64,000 nucleotides of DNA from Planctomycetota bacterium (GTDB lineage Bacteria; Planctomycetota; Phycisphaerae; Phycisphaerales; SM1A02). This document shows, one piece after another, positions 27,551 to 36,346 of this stretch; the first letter of the stretch is position 1, and each line of letters opens with the position of its first letter. The stretch lies in contig JAAERN010000014.1 of the NCBI GenBank assembly GCA_024230295.1, positions 1 to 64,000 on the forward strand, written 5' to 3'. The translations under genes were made by a program, and so were the position numbers. The notes below the pieces were generated by a model. That model saw only the letters and a program-made list of their open reading frames with translations. It did no database searches and was not told where the DNA came from.

Positions 27551-28295
27551 TCGGACCACTCGACTCCTGATCAAACTGCACTTCAAAGCGTCGAACCAAC
27601 TCCAGTACGGCAAGAAACATGCCGACTCGCTGGACTGGCGCCTGCCCAGCAAACGCATCCTGCAGCGTCAGTGGCTGCCCCGCGCGGCGGCGAAGGCGAT
27701 CCACAAGGTCCTGTTCATACAAGGCAATTGGTGTGTCGTCCAACTCAACGACATGGTCGCCAAGCCGAGAGAAATCGATCGCGGAGGCAATCCGTTCGTA
27801 GGCTTCCGCAAGGTCCATCGCGTGGACGTCATCAAGTTCGAGGCCATCGGGCACAACAGGAAGTTGTCCCCGCTGGAATCCAACCGAGATCTGGGCGCGG
27901 CGGCCAAACTCGCGTCTCCCATCATCAAGCGATTCCGCCGCACGGCGAATCCTCTGATACACAAGCAACTGCCTGATAAGCGCATCTCGTGGATCACCGC
28001 TGTCCGAACTGCCCTCATCTGCGTCTGGCATCGACTCTGGTGGAGTCAGCGTTCGCGACTTGATCTCCACGAGGGTCGCCGCCATCACCAGGAATTCGCC
28101 CGCCTGTTCAACATCAACATCTGTCTCGGCCGTGCATCGCAGTACCTCCAGATATTGGTCTGCAATCCGCCCGACAGGGATGTCCTGAAGGTCAACCTCG
28201 GCTCGTCTGACCAGAAAAAGCAGCAGATCGAGCGGCCCCTCGAATGCCTCGAGGGTGACCCGGTAGTCCTTCTGTGTAGGTTGAGGGGCGTTCAT
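27465..28295 (-). CDS. scpA: Segregation and condensation protein A
   Basis: Kleisin subunit of the SMC-ScpAB condensin that compacts chromosomes. The signature FEGPLDLLLFLVRRAEVDLQDIPV is at the N-terminus, followed by QYLEVL, the helical EFLVMAATLVEIKSRTLTP segment and a C-terminal winged helix (VGMFLAVLELVRRFEVQFDQ) at about 230-250. Its 276 residues are typical. scpB usually follows scpA, often with rluB, but here scpB is absent and the pseudouridine synthase gene is convergent and overlapping. Confidence 0.94.
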   Translation of the reverse strand: MNAPQPTQKDYRVTLEAFEGPLDLLLFLVRRAEVDLQDIPVGRIADQYLEVLRCTAETDVDVEQAGEFLVMAATLVEIKSRTLTPPESMPDADEGSSDSGDPRDALIRQLLVYQRIRRAAESLDDGRREFGRRAQISVGFQRGQLPVVPDGLELDDVHAMDLAEAYERIASAIDFSRLGDHVVELDDTPIALYEQDLVDRLRRRAGQPLTLQDAFAGQAPVQRVGMFLAVLELVRRFEVQFDQESSGPITLRLRDDQKDVVCEVEIASDEDAAPPQ

Positions 28296-28420
28296 GCGTG
28301 GGAATCGACCTGCGCGGGTACCATTCCCGCTCCGCCCACCAACGTGGGGTAAGCATCATCCTAGCGATCTACCGGGCGTCTGCTCATCCACAGGCCCCCA
28401 CTTCCCCGAGAGAGACTTCG

Positions 28421-29458
28421 ATGCAGGCAGAAACACAAGGCAAGGCCGCTGCAGATGCCCGAGCAGTCATCTGTGATGTACTCAAGCAAGAGGCCCTCGC
28501 TCTGGAAGCGCTGCGGGCCGGAATCGAGTCGGGCGGCGAGGCTGCTCAAGCCTGGGACGCGGCCGTCAATCTCATCGACAAATGCAGCGGCCATTTGGTT
28601 GTATCGGGAATGGGCAAATCGGGCTTGGTTGGCGCCAAGATCTCAGCCACTTTTTCATCGCTGGGGATCCCCTCCCACTTCGTACATCCCGCCGATGCGG
28701 TCCATGGCGATCTCGGGGCTATCCGAAAATCCGACATCGTCATGCTGCTGAGTTACTCGGGCACCACCCGAGAGCTGCTTGACCTCGCAACGATCCTCCG
28801 AGCAGACGGCGTCAAGCGATTGGGGCTCTCCTGCAGCGACAGCTCTCATCTGGCCAAACTCTGCGACGTTCACATTGCATTGGGCGATCTCGACGAGGCA
28901 GGACCACTGAGCCTCGCGCCCACCACATCAACCACTGCAACCCTGGCATGCGGAGATGCCTTGGCACTTGCTGTAGCCCACCTCCGATCGTTTACCGCAT
29001 CGGACTTTCAGAGGCGACATCCAGGCGGTTCACTCGGCGCACTGCTACGCCCGGTCGAAGCGCTCATTCGATTCCGCCCTGGGCACAATTTGACGACCTG
29101 TACTTCCGAGGTGCCGGTCAAAGACGCGCTCCAACTCGCTGCCACCGATCACGCCGGAGAAGTTCGACACGCAGGCGCCGTTCTGGTGGTCGATTCGCGC
29201 GGCGGCATCGCGGGGGTCTTCACCGATGGCGATCTCCGACGCATGGTTCTCGATCGCCCCGATGATCTCACACGACCCATTGGAGAGGTCATGACCCGCG
29301 ACCCATTGACGATCCTTCAATCCGCCACCGTAGGCGAAGCACGGCAACTCGTTGCAGAGCACAGGATCGACGAGGTTCCGGTTGTTGATGACAGCGGTCG
29401 CCTCGTGGGCCTCATCGACATCCAAGATCTCATCGCCCCGCGGATCACATCGGACTAG
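28421..29458 (+). CDS. kdsD: Arabinose-5-phosphate isomerase (KpsF/GutQ family)
   Basis: Interconverts ribulose 5-phosphate and arabinose 5-phosphate, the substrate of KdsA. The SIS domain spans about 30-180, with VVSGMGKSGLVGAKI, HGDLGAI and LLSYSGTTREL. Two CBS domains follow (about 215-270 and 280-340; GVFTDGDLRRM and GLIDIQDLI). At 345 residues it is full length. GAGAGAG lies upstream of ATG 28421. The next gene starts 4 bp after the stop, giving an apparent kdsD / Ntn-hydrolase / lpt operon. Confidence 0.94.
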   Translation: MQAETQGKAAADARAVICDVLKQEALALEALRAGIESGGEAAQAWDAAVNLIDKCSGHLVVSGMGKSGLVGAKISATFSSLGIPSHFVHPADAVHGDLGAIRKSDIVMLLSYSGTTRELLDLATILRADGVKRLGLSCSDSSHLAKLCDVHIALGDLDEAGPLSLAPTTSTTATLACGDALALAVAHLRSFTASDFQRRHPGGSLGALLRPVEALIRFRPGHNLTTCTSEVPVKDALQLAATDHAGEVRHAGAVLVVDSRGGIAGVFTDGDLRRMVLDRPDDLTRPIGEVMTRDPLTILQSATVGEARQLVAEHRIDEVPVVDDSGRLVGLIDIQDLIAPRITSD

Positions 29459-29462
29459 CCAC

Positions 29463-30041
29463 ATGTCGATCGTTGCAGCAATTCGTCGAAACGGAATCAT
29501 CACCATTGGTGCAGACACGCTGGCTTTATTCGGCGAAGGCATGGCCATTCCGGAAAGCAATGCTCGAGCCGAGAAGATCATCAAACTCGGCAATGCCGTC
29601 CTCGGTGGCACTGGATGGGCCGTGTATGACGACATCCTCACGCATTACATTCGGCAATCCGGTACGCCACGTCTGGACAACCGCGCATCCATCTATGAGT
29701 TCTTCCTTGGATTCTGGAAAGCACTCCGCGAGAACTACTCACTCGTGAATGAACAGGCTGTCACCAAAGAAACACCGTTCGGAGATCTCGACGCAACTTT
29801 TCTCATTGCCTCACCAGGCGGCCTTTTCAACGTCTCAAGCGACTTGGGTGTCACCGAGTTCCAGCAGTCTCACGCAATCGGTTCGGGAGCCGAATACGCC
29901 ATGGGTGCCATGCACGCTCTGCAAGACGCCAACATGAGTGACGTATCGTTCATTCAGAAGGCCTGCGAAGCGGCAATCGCAATTGATACATCCTGTGGCG
30001 GCACCGTAGAAATCATGACAGTCGAGTGCACAGTCACATGA
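29463..30041 (+). CDS. HslV/BPH-like proteasome-family Ntn hydrolase with Ser nucleophile
   Basis: A 192-residue protein with proteasome-fold signatures. Removal of the initiator Met would expose Ser1 (SIVAAIRRNGIITIGADTL). Asp17 aligns with the catalytic Asp of HslV, and Lys37 in ARAEKIIKLG corresponds to HslV Lys33 after a 4-residue insertion. GSGAEYAMGAMHAL matches the HslV GSGGPYAQAAARAL segment. Classical HslV has Thr1, but the BPH (betaproteobacterial proteasome homologue) branch is known to include Ser forms with no unfoldase partner. No hslU lies nearby. It sits 4 bp after kdsD and overlaps the next gene by 4 bp (ATGA). The fold is confident; BPH membership and activity are inferred. 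Confidence 0.82.
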   Translation: MSIVAAIRRNGIITIGADTLALFGEGMAIPESNARAEKIIKLGNAVLGGTGWAVYDDILTHYIRQSGTPRLDNRASIYEFFLGFWKALRENYSLVNEQAVTKETPFGDLDATFLIASPGGLFNVSSDLGVTEFQQSHAIGSGAEYAMGAMHALQDANMSDVSFIQKACEAAIAIDTSCGGTVEIMTVECTVT

Positions 30042-33000
30042 GATCGACTGGACGGGGCGAATTCAAGCTGAGACGAAAGCTGGGAGTCATTGGCGCGACC
30101 ATTTCGATTGTCCTGCTTGGCATCGTCCTTCTCCTCGATAGACCAGACTCAGCACCCACTCCCGACGAGGAACCTTCAGCCGTCGAACTCATCGCGCCGC
30201 TGCCGCTCCAGGAAGACGGCGCGACTGCAGGTGGCATGATGGACCCCAATCTGTCCGTCGCACTCCCAGAGGGAGGATGGCTCCAGATCGCCGGTGACGA
30301 CGGGCAGCTCTCGCAGCAGTACCGATTCACGCACTTGAATCCAAATCCCAACGACCTTCCCACGCACTGGATTCGGATGAAGGATCCAGAAGTCGAGCTG
30401 TTCATGACGGGAGGCCGTCTCGTCACGCTCGCAGGAGATGAGGCCGACGCCTACGCGCCCCGGAGAGCACTCGAAGAAGGTCGCCTCATTGGTAATGTTG
30501 TGATTCGAATGTTCGATCCCGTCAACGGCACCGCGGTCGACCCTTCAACTGCAGCCCCCGCCATGACTATTACGACGGCGGCTGCCGAATTTGACAACCG
30601 ATCTGGTCGAATCACGTGCCCGGGAGAACTCTTCGTTCAATCTGGCACCGAAGAAATGCGAGGCACGGGACTGCGAATCCTCCTGAACGATCGGGATGAA
30701 CGTATCGAGTATCTCGAGATCGCGGATCTGGACTATCTGTTGCTTCGCGATACCGGCAACGCAAGGAAGTTCGCCCACAGGCCAATGATTCATCCAGCGA
30801 TCGCAGTCCACAACAAGACTGCCCCATCGCAGCGAAAGGTATCACGGGTTGCCAAAAATGAACCACCCGAAACCTTCTACCGCTTGACCCTCAACGACCA
30901 AGTTCGGATCGAACAAGCCCCGTCACTTGACGCCGATCCGCCACTTCCTCGAATCGTCACAGCCGACTCACTCCACGCCATCTTCTCGCTCAAGTCGACT
31001 GCATTCAGCGCCGTCACACCGCAGACGACCACCTCCGTCCCAATGAGCATGCCGATGCTTCTGGCCGCCATGGCGATGGCAGCACCCCCGGCGCCAGCAC
31101 CCGAAGAGGTACTCGTCACGTGCGAGGGGCCGCTGACGATGACGCCCGTCGATCCCGGTGTCCCCCTCCCTCCAACACCCAAAGACATGCGCCTTGAACT
31201 CCATGGCGAGCCGGTCCGTGTTCTCGATGCAAGCGAGAACATCACGGCCACCTGCACAACGCTGTCTTGGACTTCCTCCGACAAACGCTTTGATCTCTCC
31301 TCGCCCCAACCAGATGGTGTCACGATCATCGGACAGGACATCACCATCGCCTCGAGTCGCACCTGGGCACAACCCAGTATCGGACTCGGCGGAATTGAAG
31401 GCAGAGGTACGGCGATCCTCATCGAGGCAGTTAATGCGGATTCGGTCACCAGAGATCCCAACAGTCAAAGATCCCAACCATTGACCGGAGCCGAAACCAC
31501 GATCAACTGGGCTGGGCAGGTTGATCTTCGCTTTGATCCTGAGGGACATTCGAATGGCAGCGGCCTGAGATCGATCCGATTCCAGAATGACGTTGTTGTT
31601 GCCAGCCCCGACGGCAACATTGAGGCCGATGATCTTGAGATGAAGTTTGAACGTGATGAGCAGGGTGACGCCGTTCCGGATCGACTTCTCGGCTCTGGCG
31701 GCGTTATGGCATCGAGCGAGGACCAGACCCTGTGGGCTGATAATTTGCTGGCGACATTGGGACCAGCACCGGATTCCGAAACCACCCTCCCCAAGAGCGA
31801 TCGAATCGAAGTTCGCGATGTCCATGCAGATGGCAACGTTCAAGTTCGGCTTGCTGACGGCACGCGAACTTGGGCGGAGAAGTTGCAAGGTGACGCTCGG
31901 CAGGAGTCGGTAGAACTCCTTGGAGCCGATGTCGTGGTGGCTCGCGGCGAGTTGATCATCGAGCATGGCACATCCCTTCGCATTGAGCGAAAGGCAGGGG
32001 TTGGTGAATGGGCGGGATCCGGGCGTGCCTTGATGACATCATCTCCGCCAGACCTCGCGATCCATGCTCGCATTCCGCGACCAGCAACACCGGATCAACT
32101 TGGGGCAGAGGACAGCGAGATTACGTGGGTTGACTCTGTTCATCTGGAGTTCGACCCCGAGGCCGAGTCGCAGGATGCGGCCATGCAGTCAGTGCGATTT
32201 GCGGGGAAGGTTGCGGTCAACAGCCCGGATGGAACGATCGAAGCTGAAACGATCTCAATGTCGTTCACACCTGACGCGTCCGGCCGGTCCGCCCCGAATC
32301 GACTCGAATGCCGACAGCGTGTTCGCGCTCACAGTGATGGGCAGACTATCTGGGCAGACGATCTCACCGCTTTGCTCGAACCAAGACATGACGACAAAGA
32401 GTTAAGGGATTCGGAAGAGGAACAGTTCGCCAGTCGCATCAACGTCAAGGATGTCACTGCAACTGGAGACGTTCAGGTGCTCATGAAGGATGGCGCCCGT
32501 GCATTCGCCGACCGGCTACACGGTGACGCTGCGCAGGAAACTGTCCTCCTCACCGGCATCGACGTCATCATCGCACGCGAAGACGTCCTGATCGATCGCG
32601 GACAACATCTCCTGATCAATCGCCTGGAGGGAACAGCCGATTGGCAGGGCTCCGGCCGCTCACGAATGCTCATCGAGCCCCTCTCCCTTTCGGCAGATAT
32701 GCGGATACTTCCGCCGAGAGTGATCGGGGGTACTGGAAATCCCTCTGTATCGATGCGCACCACTTGGACCGAGTCACTGCACTACGACAACAGGTATGCG
32801 GACGGCGCTGGCGCGATGGATCTGCAAGGATCTGTGCATACAGTTGTCGACCGATCGGATCTTGAACGAAGTAGCTTGCAGGGAGAGACCGTCCGACTGG
32901 AATTTTCGCGACTCGAGGAGAGCACAACAGCAGTACCGACGGCAGCAACGGATCCATTTTCTGGCGGAGGGCGAGTTCTTCACCGGCTGATTGCTCGCGG

Positions 33001-33673
33001 CGATGCCAGACTGGAATCGAGAACATGGAAATCGATCGATCGCGATCTTCTGCCACGGCTCTTCTACGTTTCGGCGCGGCATGTGACATGGGACGACATC
33101 GCAACAGAGGCTGAAGTTGTTGGGAATGGGGACATCGTCATTCGAGAGCCCGAGTGGGCCACCGATTCCTCAGCCAATCGTGGACCATTTTCTGGACCGG
33201 GAACGACCAGATTTGTCTGGTCCGAGCGACTCGACCTGACCCATGAAGCGGACGATCGCTTCCGAATGATCATGCTGGGCGATGTGCAAGGCATGTGGGC
33301 CAGTTCGGCATCCTCACGAGATACGGCAACAATCACTTCGGAGAAAGTCAGCATCCTCACCCACCGAAGCGATGCGGCGGCTCCAACGACGCCAGATGCG
33401 CCGCTCCAACTTGGCGGGGACATGGAGATCGATCGGCTGAGCGCCGTCGGCCGTGTCTATCTCAAGAGCCCAACCCGAACGGCGGACTGCCATATGCTCG
33501 ATTACAACACCCGTACACGAATTGCTGAACTTGTCGCGCGGCCCGGCCGGATGGTTTCACTGACTACGCAGGGGGCTTCTATGCCGGTACAGGCCGCGAG
33601 AATGATCTGGAATATGGACCCCGCGATCGACACCATCACATTGGAGCAACCGCGGGGATCGGGCGGCCGATAG
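30038..33673 (+). CDS. Giant LptC/LptA-like LPS-transport bridge protein
   Basis: 1,211 residues. The N-terminus has a single transmembrane anchor (about 12-35; [19 protein letters not shown]) as in LptC. An LptC-like beta-jellyroll follows ([61 protein letters not shown]). Beyond about residue 300 there are OstA/LptA-like beta-rich segments, including two long tandem repeats (about 485-670 and 690-880) and a third weaker copy from about 905. This looks like an LptC fused to several LptA-like modules. It follows kdsD and the Ntn hydrolase with overlap, recalling the kdsD-lptC-lptA order of proteobacteria. Homology is inferred from motif layout; no lptB is adjacent. Confidence 0.72.
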   Translation: MRSTGRGEFKLRRKLGVIGATISIVLLGIVLLLDRPDSAPTPDEEPSAVELIAPLPLQEDGATAGGMMDPNLSVALPEGGWLQIAGDDGQLSQQYRFTHLNPNPNDLPTHWIRMKDPEVELFMTGGRLVTLAGDEADAYAPRRALEEGRLIGNVVIRMFDPVNGTAVDPSTAAPAMTITTAAAEFDNRSGRITCPGELFVQSGTEEMRGTGLRILLNDRDERIEYLEIADLDYLLLRDTGNARKFAHRPMIHPAIAVHNKTAPSQRKVSRVAKNEPPETFYRLTLNDQVRIEQAPSLDADPPLPRIVTADSLHAIFSLKSTAFSAVTPQTTTSVPMSMPMLLAAMAMAAPPAPAPEEVLVTCEGPLTMTPVDPGVPLPPTPKDMRLELHGEPVRVLDASENITATCTTLSWTSSDKRFDLSSPQPDGVTIIGQDITIASSRTWAQPSIGLGGIEGRGTAILIEAVNADSVTRDPNSQRSQPLTGAETTINWAGQVDLRFDPEGHSNGSGLRSIRFQNDVVVASPDGNIEADDLEMKFERDEQGDAVPDRLLGSGGVMASSEDQTLWADNLLATLGPAPDSETTLPKSDRIEVRDVHADGNVQVRLADGTRTWAEKLQGDARQESVELLGADVVVARGELIIEHGTSLRIERKAGVGEWAGSGRALMTSSPPDLAIHARIPRPATPDQLGAEDSEITWVDSVHLEFDPEAESQDAAMQSVRFAGKVAVNSPDGTIEAETISMSFTPDASGRSAPNRLECRQRVRAHSDGQTIWADDLTALLEPRHDDKELRDSEEEQFASRINVKDVTATGDVQVLMKDGARAFADRLHGDAAQETVLLTGIDVIIAREDVLIDRGQHLLINRLEGTADWQGSGRSRMLIEPLSLSADMRILPPRVIGGTGNPSVSMRTTWTESLHYDNRYADGAGAMDLQGSVHTVVDRSDLERSSLQGETVRLEFSRLEESTTAVPTAATDPFSGGGRVLHRLIARGDARLESRTWKSIDRDLLPRLFYVSARHVTWDDIATEAEVVGNGDIVIREPEWATDSSANRGPFSGPGTTRFVWSERLDLTHEADDRFRMIMLGDVQGMWASSASSRDTATITSEKVSILTHRSDAAAPTTPDAPLQLGGDMEIDRLSAVGRVYLKSPTRTADCHMLDYNTRTRIAELVARPGRMVSLTTQGASMPVQAARMIWNMDPAIDTITLEQPRGSGGR
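31490..32690 (+). repeat. Two tandem ~200-residue repeats inside the Lpt-like gene
   Basis: Repeat 1 (about 31490-32048) and repeat 2 (about 32116-32690) encode the same order of segments: a WxxxVxLxFDPE opening, a VRFxxxVxVxSPDG/IEA strand pair, then LWADNL or [23 protein letters not shown] or [37 protein letters not shown] or [20 protein letters not shown], and a closing W-GSGR. A third, shorter, divergent copy begins near 32750. The divergence points to an old internal duplication. Confidence 0.75.
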
Positions 33674-33713
33674 CAATCCCACACTGCTCCTGCGGCGTTA
33701 CTATGGGAGCCTT

Positions 33714-34268
33714 ATGAGCACAGACGCCCCAGCACATCCAACGCTCGGACTCATCCGCGACGCGTTCCCAAACAAGAAGCTCTCAGGAATGGAGTTTCGT
33801 GGATGCACGACCCTTGTCGTCGAATCGGCAGATCTCCATGAGGTCATGCACTTCCTCCGCGAGGATCCCAGTTGCAGTTACAACCTCCTCTCTGACGTAA
33901 CGGCCGTCGACTATCTGGACTATCCGGTTCCGCAACCGGCCCGGTTTGGAGTCACCTGGGTCCTTCGCAGTCATGCCAATGACCTCATGCTTCTCATTCG
34001 ATGCTGGTTGAGTCCGACTCTGGACACGACAGGAATCGCCGAGGACCCTGGCTTGGTCGTGGACAGCGTGACGGACATCTGGAAAGGCGCCGAGTGGCGT
34101 GAGCGAGAGGTCTTTGACATGTTCGGCATCCGCTTCCGTGGACACCCAGACCTCAGGCGGATCCTTCTTTGGAAGGACTACCCCGGGCATCCGCTTCGGA
34201 AGGACTACCCCTTGCGAGGCCGTGGCGAGCGCGAGAACAACGTCGAGTTGAGCCGCAACGCCACCTGA
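33714..34268 (+). CDS. nuoC: NADH-quinone oxidoreductase subunit C
   Basis: A peripheral-arm subunit of complex I (30 kDa family), 184 residues. Recognised by [47 protein letters not shown] and the C-terminal [17 protein letters not shown] lies 4 nt before ATG 33714. The usual neighbours nuoB and nuoD are missing here: nuoB is alone at 23.5 kb on the other strand, and queE follows 16 bp downstream. Confidence 0.93.
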   Translation: MSTDAPAHPTLGLIRDAFPNKKLSGMEFRGCTTLVVESADLHEVMHFLREDPSCSYNLLSDVTAVDYLDYPVPQPARFGVTWVLRSHANDLMLLIRCWLSPTLDTTGIAEDPGLVVDSVTDIWKGAEWREREVFDMFGIRFRGHPDLRRILLWKDYPGHPLRKDYPLRGRGERENNVELSRNAT

Positions 34269-34284
34269 TCGGGCGCTTCACCCA

Positions 34285-34968
34285 ATGGCCGATCGCCTGC
34301 TCATCAACGAGATCTTCCATTCAATCCAGGGAGAGTCCACCTACACCGGACTCCCATGTGTGTTCGTCAGACTCCGAGGATGCCACCTTCGATGCGCATG
34401 GTGTGACACCGAGTACGCCTTCGCTGAAGGGGAGACGATGGCCGTGGCCGACGTGCTCGAACGCGTCATGGAGTTCAGGACGCCGCTCGTGCAAGTCACG
34501 GGGGGCGAACCCTTGCTTCAGGCCGCAGTCCACCCCCTTATGGCAATGTTGTGCGACGAGGGAAGAACCGTTCTTCTGGAAACTTCGGGGGCGTGCGACA
34601 TCTCTGAGTGCGACGAACGCGTCATCCGCATCATGGATCTGAAAGCTCCAGCCAGTGGCGAATCACGACGCAATGATCTTGCCAACATCGATCGGCTTCG
34701 TTCCAGCGATCAGGTCAAGTTCGTCATCGCGGACCGGGAAGACTATGAGTGGGCTCGAGATATCATCAACACGTACCGGCTTGCAGATCGCGTTCACGCA
34801 GTTCTGCTCTCTCCAGCATTCCCTCAGATGGCCACTCAAGAGCTCGCTGGGCACCTGGGTCTCAGTCCCGCCCTGCTCGCTGCTTGGATGCTCGAAGACA
34901 GCAGTTCTGCTCGCCTGCAACTGCAGCAACACAAGTCGATCTGGGACCCGAAGACTCGAGGCGTATGA
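34285..34968 (+). CDS. queE: 7-carboxy-7-deazaguanine synthase
   Basis: A radical SAM enzyme forming the 7-deazaguanine ring on the queuosine pathway. The three-Cys cluster motif is in RGCHLRCAWCDTEYAF, the conserved N-terminal IFHSIQGEST precedes it, and the SAM-binding GGEP (VTGGEPLLQ) follows. At 227 residues it is the normal size. It shares an operon with nuoC upstream and an unknown gene that overlaps by 4 bp downstream. QueE and GluQRS (18.5 kb) together imply queuosine tRNA modification. Confidence 0.94.
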   Translation: MADRLLINEIFHSIQGESTYTGLPCVFVRLRGCHLRCAWCDTEYAFAEGETMAVADVLERVMEFRTPLVQVTGGEPLLQAAVHPLMAMLCDEGRTVLLETSGACDISECDERVIRIMDLKAPASGESRRNDLANIDRLRSSDQVKFVIADREDYEWARDIINTYRLADRVHAVLLSPAFPQMATQELAGHLGLSPALLAAWMLEDSSSARLQLQQHKSIWDPKTRGV

Positions 34969-35576
34969 ACTGGCGCGATCACATTCTGACGATCCCACCG
35001 GGGCCGCATGGCTGGCTGGAAGGAGTCGCGTCCGATCAAGACCGGTCGATTGAAATGACGACCGACAGACTCACCCAGACCACGCAACCAATACAGGGTG
35101 GTGCCTCGACGGTCGTCTGGTCAGGTGGGCTCGGAACATCGCCATTCGAGTCACATCCGGATACATGGCTGCCGCAAGGCTGGCTGGCCTTCCTCGATGC
35201 CTGCGTCCACGCACCGCCGGCAACACTTGTCAGGCCCCATACCTCACATGTCATCAGCGATGGGCTGGCTTGCCGAAGATTCCTAGAACAACCAGAGGCA
35301 GCTCATCTGCGTCTCGCCCTCTCTCCAGCCTCAATGCTCACGGAGAGCATGCTGCTCGACCATCATGATCACCTGATCCGCATCTTTGAGATGACTGCCA
35401 GCGCCGCATCGCTCATCATCCTCGAAGATCTGTCCGACGGCATCCCTTGCTGTGCTGGCCAAGGCGATCTCGAAGGCCCCCTGCTCAGTCACCTTGTGGG
35501 CCTCCATGCCCCTCCCGGAGTCACCCTCATTGTGGCTGCTGAGAGCCGCGAGGAGGCCCTTCGTTGGCTCCAATAG
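34965..35576 (+). CDS. Conserved-context protein of unknown function
   Basis: A 203-residue protein whose ATG overlaps the queE stop (ATGA). No signal peptide or membrane helix. Alternating strand and helix segments (HTSHVISDGLACRRFLEQ, LRLALSPASMLTESMLLDHHDHLIRIFEM, SLIILEDLS, GVTLIVAAESREEAL) with several His/Asp residues could reflect a small TIM-barrel or sugar-phosphate isomerase-like fold, but this is a guess. The tRNA-Leu gene begins 36 bp after the stop. Confidence 0.6.
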   Translation: MNWRDHILTIPPGPHGWLEGVASDQDRSIEMTTDRLTQTTQPIQGGASTVVWSGGLGTSPFESHPDTWLPQGWLAFLDACVHAPPATLVRPHTSHVISDGLACRRFLEQPEAAHLRLALSPASMLTESMLLDHHDHLIRIFEMTASAASLIILEDLSDGIPCCAGQGDLEGPLLSHLVGLHAPPGVTLIVAAESREEALRWLQ

Positions 35577-35612
35577 CCAACCGGCTGTGGTATCCTCCCC
35601 CGCTTCACTCAA

Positions 35613-35698
35613 GCGCGAGTGGCGAAATTGGCAGACGCGCCAGCTTGAGGTGCTGGTGGGAGTAAAATCCCGTGGAGGTTCGAGTCCTCTCTCGCGCA
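35613..35698 (+). tRNA. tRNA-Leu (anticodon GAG)
   Basis: An 86-nt cloverleaf. The acceptor stem GCGCGAG pairs with CTCGCGC and is followed by discriminator A. The anticodon stem CCAGC/GCTGG encloses loop TTGAGGT, with anticodon GAG at 35647-35649 reading CUC/CUU. A long class II variable arm (GGGAGTAAAATCCC) and T-arm GGAGGTTCGAGTCCTC are present. CCA is not encoded. It lies between the queE operon and smpB. Confidence 0.96.
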
Positions 35699-35857
35699 TG
35701 AACTTGGCCCCGCCGGTTGCGGGGTCTTGTCATTGAATGGCGGCTCGCAGATGATCCTGCGGGAGACCGCCCGGTCACCGAGAGATCCCGCTCCCTTCAG
35801 GTCGATTCACAGGGAAACGACCAATACCCTTCTGGTGCCTTTCAGGATGCCGTCCGG

Positions 35858-36337
35858 ATGGCCAAGTCCAAACATCAGACGAAACAGAGTGCTGGTGAGC
35901 CCACCATTCGCAATCGCCGCGCGAGGCATGATTATCTCATTACTGACACACTCGAATGCGGCATGCAACTCAGAGGCACCGAGGTCAAGTCGCTTCGAAA
36001 CGGACAGGCCAGCTTGCAGGAGGGATTCGTCCGCGCCGAGGTTGACCCGCTCACGCTGACGCTCTACGGCGTCCATATCGCCGAATACTCCAACGCCTCA
36101 TCGAACTTTCAACACGACCCAATCCGACCCCGAACACTTCTCGCGCATAAACGAGAAATCAAGAAGTTTGCGAGAGCAGCGTCTGCCAAGGGCGTCACCA
36201 TCGTCCCGCTCGAAATCCACTGGGTACATGGGCGTGCCAAGTTGCTCATTGGCATTGGTACTGGCAAACGCAACTACGACAAGCGGCAAGCCCTCAAGGC
36301 CAAGGCGCACCGACGCGACATCGCACAGCAACAATAG
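35858..36337 (+). CDS. smpB: SsrA-binding protein SmpB
   Basis: Binds tmRNA and delivers it to stalled ribosomes in trans-translation. Signatures are NRRARHDYLITDTLECGMQL, GTEVKSLRNGQASLQEGFV, the HDPIRPRTLLAHKREI segment and the basic C-terminal GKRNYDKRQALKAKAHRRD. At 159 residues it is normal. ATG 35858 gives the conventional start (MAKSK); the in-frame extension upstream is unsupported. No tmRNA gene was recognised in the window. Confidence 0.96.
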   Translation: MAKSKHQTKQSAGEPTIRNRRARHDYLITDTLECGMQLRGTEVKSLRNGQASLQEGFVRAEVDPLTLTLYGVHIAEYSNASSNFQHDPIRPRTLLAHKREIKKFARAASAKGVTIVPLEIHWVHGRAKLLIGIGTGKRNYDKRQALKAKAHRRDIAQQQ

Positions 36338-36346
36338 CCCAAAAGT

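Noticed and set aside
30968-31966. A 332-codon minus-strand frame inside the Lpt-like gene
   Set aside because: It is antisense to a repeat-containing gene with coherent LptC/OstA-like motifs; its own translation shows none.
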